DNA of 21,264 nucleotides, from the NCBI GenBank assembly GCA_032251315.1, contig JAVVEE010000046.1, positions 1-21,264 on the forward strand. The letters are read 5' to 3'. Of the stretch, positions 1 to 6,130 are shown one piece after another (positions within the stretch are counted from its first letter, which is position 1; every line of letters begins with the position of its first letter). The stretch comes from LH-M37 sp032251315 (lineage in GTDB: Bacteria > Pseudomonadota > Gammaproteobacteria > SZUA-229). Below the pieces are notes generated by a model. That model was not told the origin of the DNA. It did no database searches and saw only the letters and a list, made by a program, of their open reading frames with translations. The position numbers were made by a program, and so were the translations under genes.

Positions 1-42
1 ATCAAGACCGTCAGCAGCATCCCTGCTGCTGACGGTCTTGAT
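1..42. repeat. Perfect 19-bp inverted repeat at the window edge
   Basis: Bases 1-19 are the exact reverse complement of bases 24-42, around a 4-base TCCC loop. No T-tract follows the right arm (the next bases are TGAAGGGC), so a rightward intrinsic terminator is not supported. Because it starts at base 1, it may be a real hairpin cut by the window or a fold-back artefact at an assembly end. I cannot tell which from this sequence. Confidence 0.7.
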
Positions 43-154
43 TGAAGGGCATCCTTTCCATGCGTTTTGTTAGTACATTTAGATGCTTTCACATGCGTAC
101 TACCCATCTGATACAGCTAGCATAATAATAGAGCCGAACTTAAAACCACTGAAG

Positions 155-190
155 TTTTCTCTGCGCCTCAGCGCCTCTGCGGTAAAAAAG
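155..190. repeat. GCG-rich dispersed intergenic element, copy A
   Basis: A T-run is followed by GCGCCTCAGCGCCTCTGCGG. The same layout (T-run, GCG, CCT or CTT, GCG, GCGG) recurs at 1025-1057 and, on the opposite strand, at 14555-14580. Similar elements are widespread between genes in proteobacterial genomes. It lies in the otherwise empty 1-242 stretch, about 50 bases before the acyltransferase gene. Its function is unknown. Confidence 0.5.
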
Positions 191-242
191 GTTTTGCTTT
201 AAGGCCCACAATACAAATAAACGATAAATTAACATCCAACTA

Positions 243-1016
243 ATGATTAAACTAATACCATTAATACGCATCGGCTATCGCGCTGTATTGCTGATACTGC
301 TGATTATTTTAGGCTCGCTCCTGACACTCATTTTGCCACGCGGCACCATGCCGCGCCGGGGACTGACCAGCCACATTACCTGCTGGTGGCATCGGCGCGT
401 ACTTCAGATTCTCGGTATAAAGGTTAATAGTTATGGTACGGCGGCAAACAGCGCCACACTGTTTGTTGCTAACCATCTTTCCTGGTTGGACATTCACCTC
501 ATCGGCAGCCGCTTACCGGTACGCTTTTTATCCAAGGCCGAAGTCAAAGACTGGCCGGTCTTCGGCTGGCTGGCGAGCAGAGCCGGTACACTCTATATAC
601 CGCGTGGCACCAAATCAGCTTCGGCCAACGCAATCAGGATAATGCAGCAGACTCTGCGCGATGATCAGCACGTGGCGCTATTCCCGGAAGGCACCACTTC
701 TGACGGCAACATCAAACGCTTTCACGGTCGCCTGATGCAAAGCGCCATAGACGCAGAATGCCTGATCCAGCCCGTGGCGATTCAGTATCCCGACAGCAAG
801 GGCAACCCGGTAGATACAGCGGTACTGTACACCGGCGACACTACCTTTATGGAATCGGTCAAAAACGTCATGGCCGCGAAAAACCTGACAGCCGAACTGC
901 ACTTTCTCGAACCCATCAACCCCCAGAATATGAATCCCGTGGAACTGGCAAGTTATACAGAAGAACGGATAAAAAAAATTGTCCGTAAAGGACGCGAAAA
1001 GGGCAAAAATAAATAA
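243..1016 (+). CDS. Lysophospholipid acyltransferase family protein (PlsC-like 1-acyl-glycerol-3-phosphate acyltransferase)
   Basis: This is a 257-residue membrane acyltransferase that would transfer a fatty acyl group from acyl-ACP or acyl-CoA to a lysophospholipid or lyso-ornithine lipid at the inner membrane. A hydrophobic helix spans about residues 13-31. The four family motifs are in order: NHLSWLD (catalytic H78 and D83), GTLYIPRG (about 115-122, with R121), FPEGT (147-151) and QPVAIQYP (about 174-181). The length fits PlsC/OlsA proteins. No strong Shine-Dalgarno is visible before the ATG, but the N-terminus reads well as an amphipathic segment leading into the membrane helix. The gene stands alone and converges on the C39 lipoprotein gene 67 bases away. 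I cannot separate PlsC from OlsA or a remodelling paralogue, so no symbol is given. Confidence 0.9.
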   Translation: MIKLIPLIRIGYRAVLLILLIILGSLLTLILPRGTMPRRGLTSHITCWWHRRVLQILGIKVNSYGTAANSATLFVANHLSWLDIHLIGSRLPVRFLSKAEVKDWPVFGWLASRAGTLYIPRGTKSASANAIRIMQQTLRDDQHVALFPEGTTSDGNIKRFHGRLMQSAIDAECLIQPVAIQYPDSKGNPVDTAVLYTGDTTFMESVKNVMAAKNLTAELHFLEPINPQNMNPVELASYTEERIKKIVRKGREKGKNK

Positions 1017-1024
1017 TGTAAATG

Positions 1025-1057
1025 ATTTTTTCGCGTCCTTCGCGTTATTCGCGGACC
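1025..1057. repeat. GCG-rich dispersed intergenic element, copy B
   Basis: TTTTTTCGCGTCCTTCGCG followed by TTATTCGCGG lies in the 67-base gap between two convergent genes. It has the same layout as the copies at 155-190 and 14555-14580. No clean T-tailed hairpin terminator is visible in this gap, so the element may sit where a terminator would be expected. Confidence 0.5.
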
Positions 1058-1083
1058 TAAGCATTTAACTGCCAACTATCCCT

Positions 1084-2049
1084 TCAACACTGCACCACCG
1101 GACATTCAGCATGATTGCTGTTAACCGAAGGCGTCGATAGTTCCTGCCACGAATCGAGCAGATTTTCATCATCCGGTGCCGTTTTCAAACCGCATTGCAG
1201 CGCTTGCTTTGCCTGATCAGCGCAACCATACCCGTGCAGCGCATACGCCAGATTATTCCAACCGGTCGATGACTTGGGTTCAAGACGGGTTGCCGTGCTG
1301 AAGGCCTGAACAGCCTCGGACCAGTCTTGTGTATGCAAAAGCATATTTCCCAGCGTCAACCAGGTATCGACCACATCCGGCCATCGCCGGCTCGCTGAGC
1401 GGTAGGCTTTGAGCGCGAGTTCCGGATGCCCTGTTTCCTCGAAAGCGTACACAGTTTTCAGGTAAGGCAGTGGCTTTGCGGTTTTGGGTATTTCACCCAC
1501 CGGCACCATGGCCAGCGCCCAGAATTTGGCGCGTTGCCAGGTGCGTTCAAAAACCTTAAATGGGGTCGTCCAGCGCCGGGTAGTGCCGGAACGAAGCGTG
1601 ATCTCCTGGCGGTCAATATCGTAGCCAACCACCACGGCATAATGCCACTGCGGATACCATTCAAAACTGAGATTCTGCAAAACCAGCACCGGGTTGCCTG
1701 CCGCGACTTCAGTAAAAATATCGAGCATGTTCGGTTCTAATGTATAGGGCAGCATTTCGTGGCGACGAGCGGCTGCGATCACCTCAATTTGAAGGCTGCC
1801 TTTGCGACCGGGAATATAAATTTGACGGGACAAATCATCGAGCGTTGTTTCGACGCCATGAAACTCAAGCAGGGTAGCCAGTGCGGCAGGACCGCACTGA
1901 TACTTTGTCTGGGGATAAAACGGCGTATTGATTAACTCAACTGCCACCGGCAGAAAATCCGGAGGGTTAGTCCGGATCAGTCTGCTTTGTGGAGTTGATG
2001 CACAACTGCTGAGAACCAGCAGAGAAACGAGCAGAATTACTACTTTCAT
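1084..2049 (-). CDS. PA2778-family lipoprotein: C39-like cysteine peptidase with C-terminal TPR
   Basis: A 321-residue predicted lipoprotein. The signal peptide ends in the lipobox L-S-S-C16 with Ala at +2, which favours the outer membrane, so the enzyme would act in the periplasm. A C39-like papain-fold peptidase domain follows (about 38-185). Its nucleophile C52 lies in QCGPAAL, its His in WHYAVVVGYD (H136), and D144 is a candidate third residue. TPR-like helices fill about 197-300 (LTLGNMLLHTQDWSEAVQAF and WNNLAYAL segments). The extreme C-terminus carries two extra cysteines. It is the last gene of the four-gene operon, starting 9 bases after the PA2779-like gene. The conserved pairing suggests, but does not prove, that the small membrane protein is its substrate or partner. 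The family is well recognised but its biochemistry is not settled. Confidence 0.85.
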   Translation of the reverse strand: MKVVILLVSLLVLSSCASTPQSRLIRTNPPDFLPVAVELINTPFYPQTKYQCGPAALATLLEFHGVETTLDDLSRQIYIPGRKGSLQIEVIAAARRHEMLPYTLEPNMLDIFTEVAAGNPVLVLQNLSFEWYPQWHYAVVVGYDIDRQEITLRSGTTRRWTTPFKVFERTWQRAKFWALAMVPVGEIPKTAKPLPYLKTVYAFEETGHPELALKAYRSASRRWPDVVDTWLTLGNMLLHTQDWSEAVQAFSTATRLEPKSSTGWNNLAYALHGYGCADQAKQALQCGLKTAPDDENLLDSWQELSTPSVNSNHAECPVVQC

Positions 2050-2058
2050 TCACTATTA

Positions 2059-2445
2059 TTAGTTAACAGGGTGAACGAATGGGAAGATGTCAGTAGCGCC
2101 AATAACGTCTGTAATCACAAAGACAAGAAAGATGAGAACAATCGTACCGAGCACACCTTCACCGGCAGGTAGTTCCGCCATCTGCAGATTAAGCTGGGCG
2201 ATCTCTTCATGCGTCATTTGATTGATGCGACTTTCTACATCGGCGGAACTGACACCCATGCTGGAAAGCTGCTGCTGCACGTCTTCACGCTGAACAGCTT
2301 GCAGCAGAGTAGCCTTATCTTCTACCTGTTGGGTTTTAAGAATAACCTGGTCATTGGAAACAACGGCCGCCTGGACATTGCCCAGAGATACGCTGATAAG
2401 CGCAAGAGATAAAAACAGGGTTAGTGTGCGTTTAAATGAAATCAT
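2059..2445 (-). CDS. PA2779-family (DUF6627-like) small membrane protein
   Basis: A 128-residue protein with a signal peptide (about 1-26, ending NVQA). A helical, Gln/Glu-rich periplasmic region follows (about 35-90), containing EDVQQQLSSMGVSSADVESR. Then come a Leu-Pro-Ala-Gly-Glu-Gly motif at 92-97, a single membrane helix (about 98-116) and the short tail ATDIFPFVHPVN. From memory, relatives often carry Leu-Pro-Ala-Gly-Gly-Gly at this position; here one Gly is Glu. The ATG at 2445 is chosen because it begins a clean signal peptide and has AGAAGG upstream; the longer open frame to the right only reads through the N gap. Nine bases separate it from the C39 lipoprotein gene downstream. Its role is unknown; substrate or partner of that peptidase is the natural guess. 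Confidence 0.8.
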   Translation of the reverse strand: MISFKRTLTLFLSLALISVSLGNVQAAVVSNDQVILKTQQVEDKATLLQAVQREDVQQQLSSMGVSSADVESRINQMTHEEIAQLNLQMAELPAGEGVLGTIVLIFLVFVITDVIGATDIFPFVHPVN

Positions 2446-2471
2446 TATGAAAGTACCTTCTGTTATTGAGG

Positions 2472-2571
2472 NNNNNNNNNNNNNNNNNNNNNNNNNNNNN
2501 NNNNNNNNNNNNNNNNNNNNNNNNNNNNNNNNNNNNNNNNNNNNNNNNNNNNNNNNNNNNNNNNNNNNNNN
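2472..2571. other. Assembly gap (100 N)
   Basis: Exactly 100 unknown bases, the usual placeholder for a scaffold join, so the true length may differ. It interrupts the 3' part of the GlsB/YeaQ-like gene. Any reading frame drawn across it is meaningless, as is the exact spacing between that gene and the PA2779-like gene. Confidence 0.98.
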
Positions 2572-2687
2572 ATTCCTACAATAATATTGCCGATGACGCC
2601 GAATCCGCGGCCTTTCATTATGTTGCCCGCCAGCCATCCCGCTAATGCGCCAATGGCTAAAATTATAATCAATCTTTCTATATCCAT
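2572..2687 (-). CDS. GlsB/YeaQ/YmgE-family stress-response membrane protein, truncated by the gap
   Basis: The first 38 residues are visible: MDIERLIIILAIGALAGWLA, then GNIMKGRGFGVIGNIIVG, running into the N block. This is the typical start of the transglycosylase-associated/YeaQ/GlsB family: very hydrophobic helices with a Gly-rich G-x2-A-G-W-x-A-G-x-I-x-KG-x-G pattern. Full-length members have about 80-90 residues, so roughly half is lost in the gap. GGAGAC precedes the ATG at good spacing. It follows the DUF3185 gene by 15 bases. A stop codon at 2463-2465 would be in frame only if the gap is truly 100 bases. Members are associated with general or envelope stress; a mechanism is not established. 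Confidence 0.8.
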
Positions 2688-2702
2688 GATGTCTCCAGCT
2701 TT

Positions 2703-2912
2703 CTACTTAATAAGGAACAGACCCACTACAAAACTGATAGCACCACTAATATAAAGAGCCATTATTTTATCTGACTCTGCACCTGTCACCGCTTCAGTGA
2801 CTTGTGAGCCTACAGACTCCGACAATTGGTAACCCCAAAATGCCAGGCCGATACCTGCAACTAAGAGAGCGAGACCAATAACCTTTAATGCAACATTTGA
2901 ACTTTCTGCCAT
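2703..2912 (-). CDS. DUF3185-family small membrane protein
   Basis: A 69-residue protein with two membrane helices (about 8-27 and 50-68) around a short polar loop, SVGSQVTEAVTGAESDKIM. The closing ISGAISFVVGLFLIK and opening KVIGLALLVAGIGLAFWGY fit DUF3185, whose members are short inner-membrane proteins of unknown function. AGGAG lies 7-8 bases before the ATG. It is the first gene of the leftward envelope operon. An inverted repeat at 2939-2954, just upstream, is a candidate operator. Size and motifs agree, so the family call is fairly firm; no function is claimed. Confidence 0.75.
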   Translation of the reverse strand: MAESSNVALKVIGLALLVAGIGLAFWGYQLSESVGSQVTEAVTGAESDKIMALYISGAISFVVGLFLIK

Positions 2913-2938
2913 ATCAATCTCCTGAAGAATGGTTATTC

Positions 2939-2954
2939 TGTACCGAAAAGTACA
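2939..2954. promoter_or_regulatory. Perfect dyad TGTAC-N6-GTACA upstream of the DUF3185 operon
   Basis: A 16-base perfect inverted repeat, arms TGTAC and GTACA around CGAAAA, centred about 34 bases upstream of the first ATG of the leftward operon. The position suits an operator or activator site. The half-site spacing fits neither LexA (CTGT-N8-ACAG) nor a lux box, so the regulator is unknown. Confidence 0.35.
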
Positions 2955-3117
2955 ACTACATTAAGAAGCGACATAAACGACCACAGTTTTAACACTGAAA
3001 AAACAGAGCTGGCGCTAACCCGCCATTGTTAAAAATTTCTAGAACAACATATACCTATTTTCTTTTTTAATCAACAAATCTAAAAAGTGGCGATTTCTGG
3101 AACCCTCCCTTCGCAAA

Positions 3118-3149
3118 TTGCTAAATGCGTAAATTCCTTATGCTTATAA
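3118..3149 (+). promoter_or_regulatory. Candidate sigma70 promoter for the structured RNA
   Basis: An extended -10 (TGC followed by TTATAA, 3141-3149) lies downstream of TTGCTA (3118-3123). The spacer is 20 bases, longer than ideal, so the extended TG would have to compensate. Predicted transcription would begin near 3156 and run into the hairpins described for the candidate RNA. Support is sequence resemblance only. Confidence 0.3.
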
Positions 3150-3155
3150 CCACAA

Positions 3156-3335
3156 TAAAAACAAGCCATCTTTATCCAGATAAATCACCTTCTGCGGTAA
3201 CTCTGGATGGCAATGCCGTTACCGAGCCAGCGCAGCAAGTCGGCACCCTATCTGTTGTGAAAGCACAGCAACGGATATGACCCACAGGTGCTGATGAAAC
3301 CCTACAAAAAAAGGACCTTAACGGGTCCTTTTTTT
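3156..3335 (+). ncRNA. Candidate structured RNA (sRNA or leader) ending in an intrinsic terminator
   Basis: No convincing protein is encoded here, but the + strand folds well. CTGC (3192-3195) pairs with GCAG (3232-3235), enclosing GGTAAC (3196-3201) with GTTACC (3218-3223), topped by GGC-AAT-GCC. TCGGCACC (3240-3247) pairs with GGTGCTGA (3287-3294, one G-U). Inside that, TATC/GATA and GTTG/CAAC form a hairpin over a GAAAG-type loop. The terminator at 3306-3335 follows directly. An extended -10 sits upstream. It matches no riboswitch or sRNA class I know (TPP, cobalamin, glycine, c-di-GMP-I, SAM, fluoride and 6S were considered). It could be a free sRNA or an attenuated leader of the lipoprotein gene at 3465. 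Start and strand are inferred. Confidence 0.4.
3306..3335. terminator. Strong bidirectional intrinsic terminator
   Basis: A run of seven A, GGACC, loop TTAACG, GGTCC, then a run of seven T. The A and T tracts extend the stem to 12 bp and allow termination on either strand. No annotated gene ends nearby, which is the main reason to suspect an RNA gene immediately upstream. Confidence 0.85.
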
Positions 3336-3428
3336 GCTCAACGATTAGAGCTCGGCTTCGTTTTTTAGAGTCATATGTTGCCTCCATAATTACCGGTCAC
3401 AACTCAGTGTTAATAAAAAAGGCGGCAA

Positions 3429-3437
3429 TGCTATGAT
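3429..3437 (+). promoter_or_regulatory. Candidate extended -10 for the propeller lipoprotein gene
   Basis: TGCTATGAT matches an extended -10 (TG-n-TATnAT). It would start transcription near 3444, giving a short leader that contains the GAGGAG ribosome site at 3453-3458. No good -35 is seen 16-18 bases upstream, which is tolerable for an extended -10 promoter. Confidence 0.3.
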
Positions 3438-3464
3438 TAATCGGCATCGACTGAGGAGTATATT

Positions 3465-5153
3465 TTGCCAGGCACCTTCAAATCATACCGTAAGCGACTG
3501 ATGCTATTTTCGACTTTCATCATCCCTGCCATTATCAGCCTGATGCTGCCGGGGTGTTTTTTTGAATCCTCATCCGGCACGTTTGTTCAGTCTGCCGTGA
3601 TAGCAGTATCACCTCCCGGCAGCAGTGACACGGCTCTGGTCAGCACCGAGATTACCGCTAGCTTTCGCGATGACATCAATGCAGCGACCCTCGACAGTGC
3701 CTTTTTTCTCACCCTGAACGGCACGCCTGTGGCGACTACCCTCAGCTATGAAGCGACGACTAAAACCGCCACGCTTACGCCTGCTCCCGATCTCTTACCC
3801 GGCACCGAGTATCGCGCCACCATCGACTCCAGCATTGAGGATGTTACTGGTAACACACCGCTTAGCAGCGATTACGTCTGGAGCTTTACAACGAGCCCGG
3901 CCATGATGCTGGTGTCAAAAAATGAGGATGGTGTCAGCGGCAATGACCTAAGCAGTAACGCTGACATTGATTCCACCGGCCGCTACATCGTGTTCGAGTC
4001 TGAAGCCGGCAACCTGACTTCTGTCGCGACCACCTTCAACAGATTGCATGCATATAGAAAGGACACTGTAAGCGGTGAGGTAATACTGGTCAGCAGCGAT
4101 GAAAGCGGCATGGTGGAAGCCAACAACGCGGCCAGCAACCCCCGCCTCAGCGCGAACGGCCGTTATGTGGTGTTTGAATCGTCCGCAACCAACCTGGTTA
4201 CCGACATCACTCTAAGCCCTAATGGCCCGACTCAAATTTTTCTAAAGAATCTTGATGATCACTCCATAACGCTGGTGAGCCGTGGTGCAGATATGTCGCC
4301 GGATAACAGCGTTACCGGTTCCAGAAATGCCCGGATCAGCGATGACGGACAATACATCGTTTTCCAGTCCTCTGACCCGAATCTTTCAGCTATTGATGGT
4401 GGCGGTGTTGTGCAGATATACCGTAAAGATATGAATGACGAGTCGGTTGAAATGATCAGTAGAAGCGCTGCTGGAGTTGCCGGCAATGCTGCCAGCACCC
4501 ATCCTGAGATAAGCGCAGATGGCAGGTATATTGTATTTGAATCCATGGCGACTAATTTCACAGCCAGTAATGGCTTCAGGAATATTTACTATGTTGATAC
4601 GAATGCGACAACACACGCTGTTGAACTAATCAGCCTGACCACTACAGATACCGAAGCAACAGCAGATAGTCATATGCCTTCTGTCTCTGATGATGGAACG
4701 ACGGTTGCCTTTCATACTATCGCCATGTTGGATGCAACGCTGGATACTAATGGTGCTGATGATGTATATCTTCGTGATCGGCTATTACCTTCAACGCAAC
4801 TGATCAGTGTCAATCCGAATACCACTAACAGCGGCAACGCCGCCAGCAACAACGCGAGCATCCGCGGTAACGGCGACTACATTGCATTCGAATCACTGGC
4901 ATCCGACCTGGTTGTTAATGACGTATTAGGTATCAGGGATATTTTTGTGCGCGACTACTCAAATACGGACGAGATCATTATTGACAGGATCAACCTGCCT
5001 GCAACCGGCGACCTTGTGACTGCCGGCGCTTATCATCCCGTTATCAGCAGCGATGGTCGATATGTTAGCTTTCACTCAGTCTTCAGCTTTACTAACGATG
5101 ACGCCGATATCCTGAATGATGTTTTCAGGGCACACAACAACACACACCCATAG
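3465..5153 (+). CDS. Lipoprotein with N-terminal Ig-like domain and seven-repeat TolB/WD40-like beta-propeller
   Basis: A 562-residue predicted lipoprotein. The start is TTG, chosen because GAGGAG sits 6 bases upstream and the frame leads straight into a signal peptide with lipobox L-P-G-C31. Residues about 40-142 look like an SbsA/Big_5-type Ig domain, with VSPPGSSDTALVSTEITASF and ending VWSFTTSP. From about 147 to the end there are seven repeats of about 58-60 residues. Each has the pattern (V/I)xLIS..., NxxAS...xISxDGRYIVFES, a variable loop, and IF/IYxxD. The strongest copies are ARISDDGQYIVFQS, EISADGRYIVFES and VISSDGRYVSFHS; together they would close a seven-bladed propeller. It is likely anchored at the outer membrane or cell surface. 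Binding partner and function are unknown. It converges on the beta-barrel gene. Confidence 0.8.
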   Translation: MPGTFKSYRKRLMLFSTFIIPAIISLMLPGCFFESSSGTFVQSAVIAVSPPGSSDTALVSTEITASFRDDINAATLDSAFFLTLNGTPVATTLSYEATTKTATLTPAPDLLPGTEYRATIDSSIEDVTGNTPLSSDYVWSFTTSPAMMLVSKNEDGVSGNDLSSNADIDSTGRYIVFESEAGNLTSVATTFNRLHAYRKDTVSGEVILVSSDESGMVEANNAASNPRLSANGRYVVFESSATNLVTDITLSPNGPTQIFLKNLDDHSITLVSRGADMSPDNSVTGSRNARISDDGQYIVFQSSDPNLSAIDGGGVVQIYRKDMNDESVEMISRSAAGVAGNAASTHPEISADGRYIVFESMATNFTASNGFRNIYYVDTNATTHAVELISLTTTDTEATADSHMPSVSDDGTTVAFHTIAMLDATLDTNGADDVYLRDRLLPSTQLISVNPNTTNSGNAASNNASIRGNGDYIAFESLASDLVVNDVLGIRDIFVRDYSNTDEIIIDRINLPATGDLVTAGAYHPVISSDGRYVSFHSVFSFTNDDADILNDVFRAHNNTHP

Positions 5154-5240
5154 AAAAACCAAGCCTGTTAATCGCTGTCAAAAACTGTTTGGCCATTAGC
5201 GTAGCTGGGGGGTTTCAGCCTAAAACCATTTTTTCATATA

Positions 5241-5274
5241 AACTAAAAGGCGGCATTGAGGCCGCCTTTTAGTT
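5241..5274. terminator. Bidirectional terminator between convergent genes
   Basis: A perfect 14-bp stem (AACTAAAAGGCGGC with its complement at 5261-5274) around a 6-base loop. An A-rich arm on one side and TTTTAGTTT on the other suit both directions. It separates the propeller lipoprotein gene (+) from the outer-membrane barrel gene (-). Confidence 0.9.
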
Positions 5275-5297
5275 TGCTTACTAACATCAAATCGAGG

Positions 5298-5813
5298 CTA
5301 AAAACGCGCACCTACGCCAAGGTTGAATCCTGTGACATCAACCCCTTCATCATCGTAGTAGATCGAATAGTTGATTGCCAGATAGGTTGAACCCCTGCCC
5401 AGATCCACTTCCGCACCCAGACCCATCATTATGTCACTGTCATCAGTGGAGACCGAAACCCCTCCGGACTCTCCGGTTAGTGTCGTTGTGCTCGAGCCTA
5501 ACTGGCCATAAAGCCTGACAGCGTTACTGACCGGCGCGCCGGCACGCACATAAATCGTGCCGATATCCACATCAAAATCCACCGGGACACCGGGAATTTG
5601 ATCAGGCGAAGCTGTCACACTACCCTCGATACCGACATTAAAATTCGGATTAATTATATAACCACCCCGTATGTAGATATTGGTGGGTGATAGCTCATCG
5701 ACACCGTCATCAAAAGTAACGAACCCCAGGCCACCATCGACATACCAGTTTTCCGCCCAGGATGAGGTGCTAAAAAGCATGGCAAAACACAATAACAAAT
5801 TATTTTTTATCAT
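5298..5813 (-). CDS. Small outer-membrane beta-barrel protein
   Basis: A 171-residue protein with a signal peptide ending SSWA before ENWYVDGGLG. The mature part has alternating hydrophobic and polar strands typical of an 8-stranded barrel of the OmpA-like/OmpW-like kind: NIYIRGGYIINPNFNVGIEG, TIYVRAGAPV, RLYGQLGSS, TYLAINYSIYYDD and FNLGVGARF. The last residue is Phe, the usual C-terminal signal read by the BAM complex. Acidic loops (TFDDGVDE, STDDSD, YDDEGVDV) suggest Asp-rich external loops. GAGGA lies upstream of the ATG. It is a single gene, convergent with the propeller lipoprotein gene. There is no basis for naming a substrate; a porin-family structural or adhesion role is possible. 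Confidence 0.8.
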   Translation of the reverse strand: MIKNNLLLCFAMLFSTSSWAENWYVDGGLGFVTFDDGVDELSPTNIYIRGGYIINPNFNVGIEGSVTASPDQIPGVPVDFDVDIGTIYVRAGAPVSNAVRLYGQLGSSTTTLTGESGGVSVSTDDSDIMMGLGAEVDLGRGSTYLAINYSIYYDDEGVDVTGFNLGVGARF

Positions 5814-6024
5814 TTCTGTACGTCCTCAATATATTTTTGCATACCTATTGATAACCTTTTCGGAAAAAACTTCACGATTAAGTCCTCAGTACAATGATAT
5901 TCCTGAAAATATATTAAGGCATTGCGATTTATCAACTTCAATAACTATGCGACCGATGCGGTTCGTGCCACACCACATCTACAAAAGATGTTTCCTCTAC
6001 GGTTATTCCGGGCTTCCTGCGTTA

Positions 6025-6045
6025 CGAATTACTTCCTGTAATTCG
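6025..6045. repeat. Perfect 8-bp hairpin within an intergenic element
   Basis: CGAATTAC, loop TTCCT, GTAATTCG, followed immediately by CCCTGCGGG, which can form a second small stem. No T-tract follows, so this is not an ordinary terminator. The wording of the region resembles palindromic intergenic elements seen in many gammaproteobacteria, but I have only one copy here. Confidence 0.5.
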
Positions 6046-6081
6046 CCCTGCGGGCCAGCTATAGAGCGGCTGTTCAAATTT

Positions 6082-6130
6082 ATTCCATCCTCAGGTTCGT
6101 CAACGGTGCTTCCATGCACCACTACTCCTG
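6082..6130 (+). repeat. Dispersed 49-bp repeat, copy 1
   Basis: It aligns without gaps to 11314-11362. The last 35 bases match at 32 positions. The core GGTGC(T/C)TCCATGCACC is itself an inverted repeat (GGTGC and GCACC). This copy lies between the 3' end of the RND permease gene and the barrel gene; the other lies upstream of the tolC-like gene, so the two bracket the pump operon in the same orientation. Confidence 0.65.

Noticed and set aside
43..110. Partial 23S rRNA, from a GGGCATCC and TTAGATGCTTTC resemblance
   Set aside because: The matches are short, not in the proper order or spacing, and the flanking sequence does not fit rRNA.
678..1064. Antisense 128-residue open frame whose start resembles a repetitive NAKDAKK/FALFASF peptide
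   Set aside because: It is mostly the complement of the acyltransferase gene, and its first part is translation of the GCG-rich intergenic element; such peptides are a known by-product of this repeat type.
2463..2687. A 74-residue frame spanning the whole N gap
   Set aside because: The frame on the left of the gap depends on the gap being exactly 100 bases; only 2572-2687 is supported.
2939..2960. LexA box or lux box
   Set aside because: The CTGT and ACA half-sites are spaced 10 apart rather than 8 for LexA, and the dyad is two bases too wide for a lux box.
3172..3387. A 71-residue leftward frame
   Set aside because: It reads across the terminator hairpin, has no family-like features or ribosome site, and overlaps the better-supported RNA structure.
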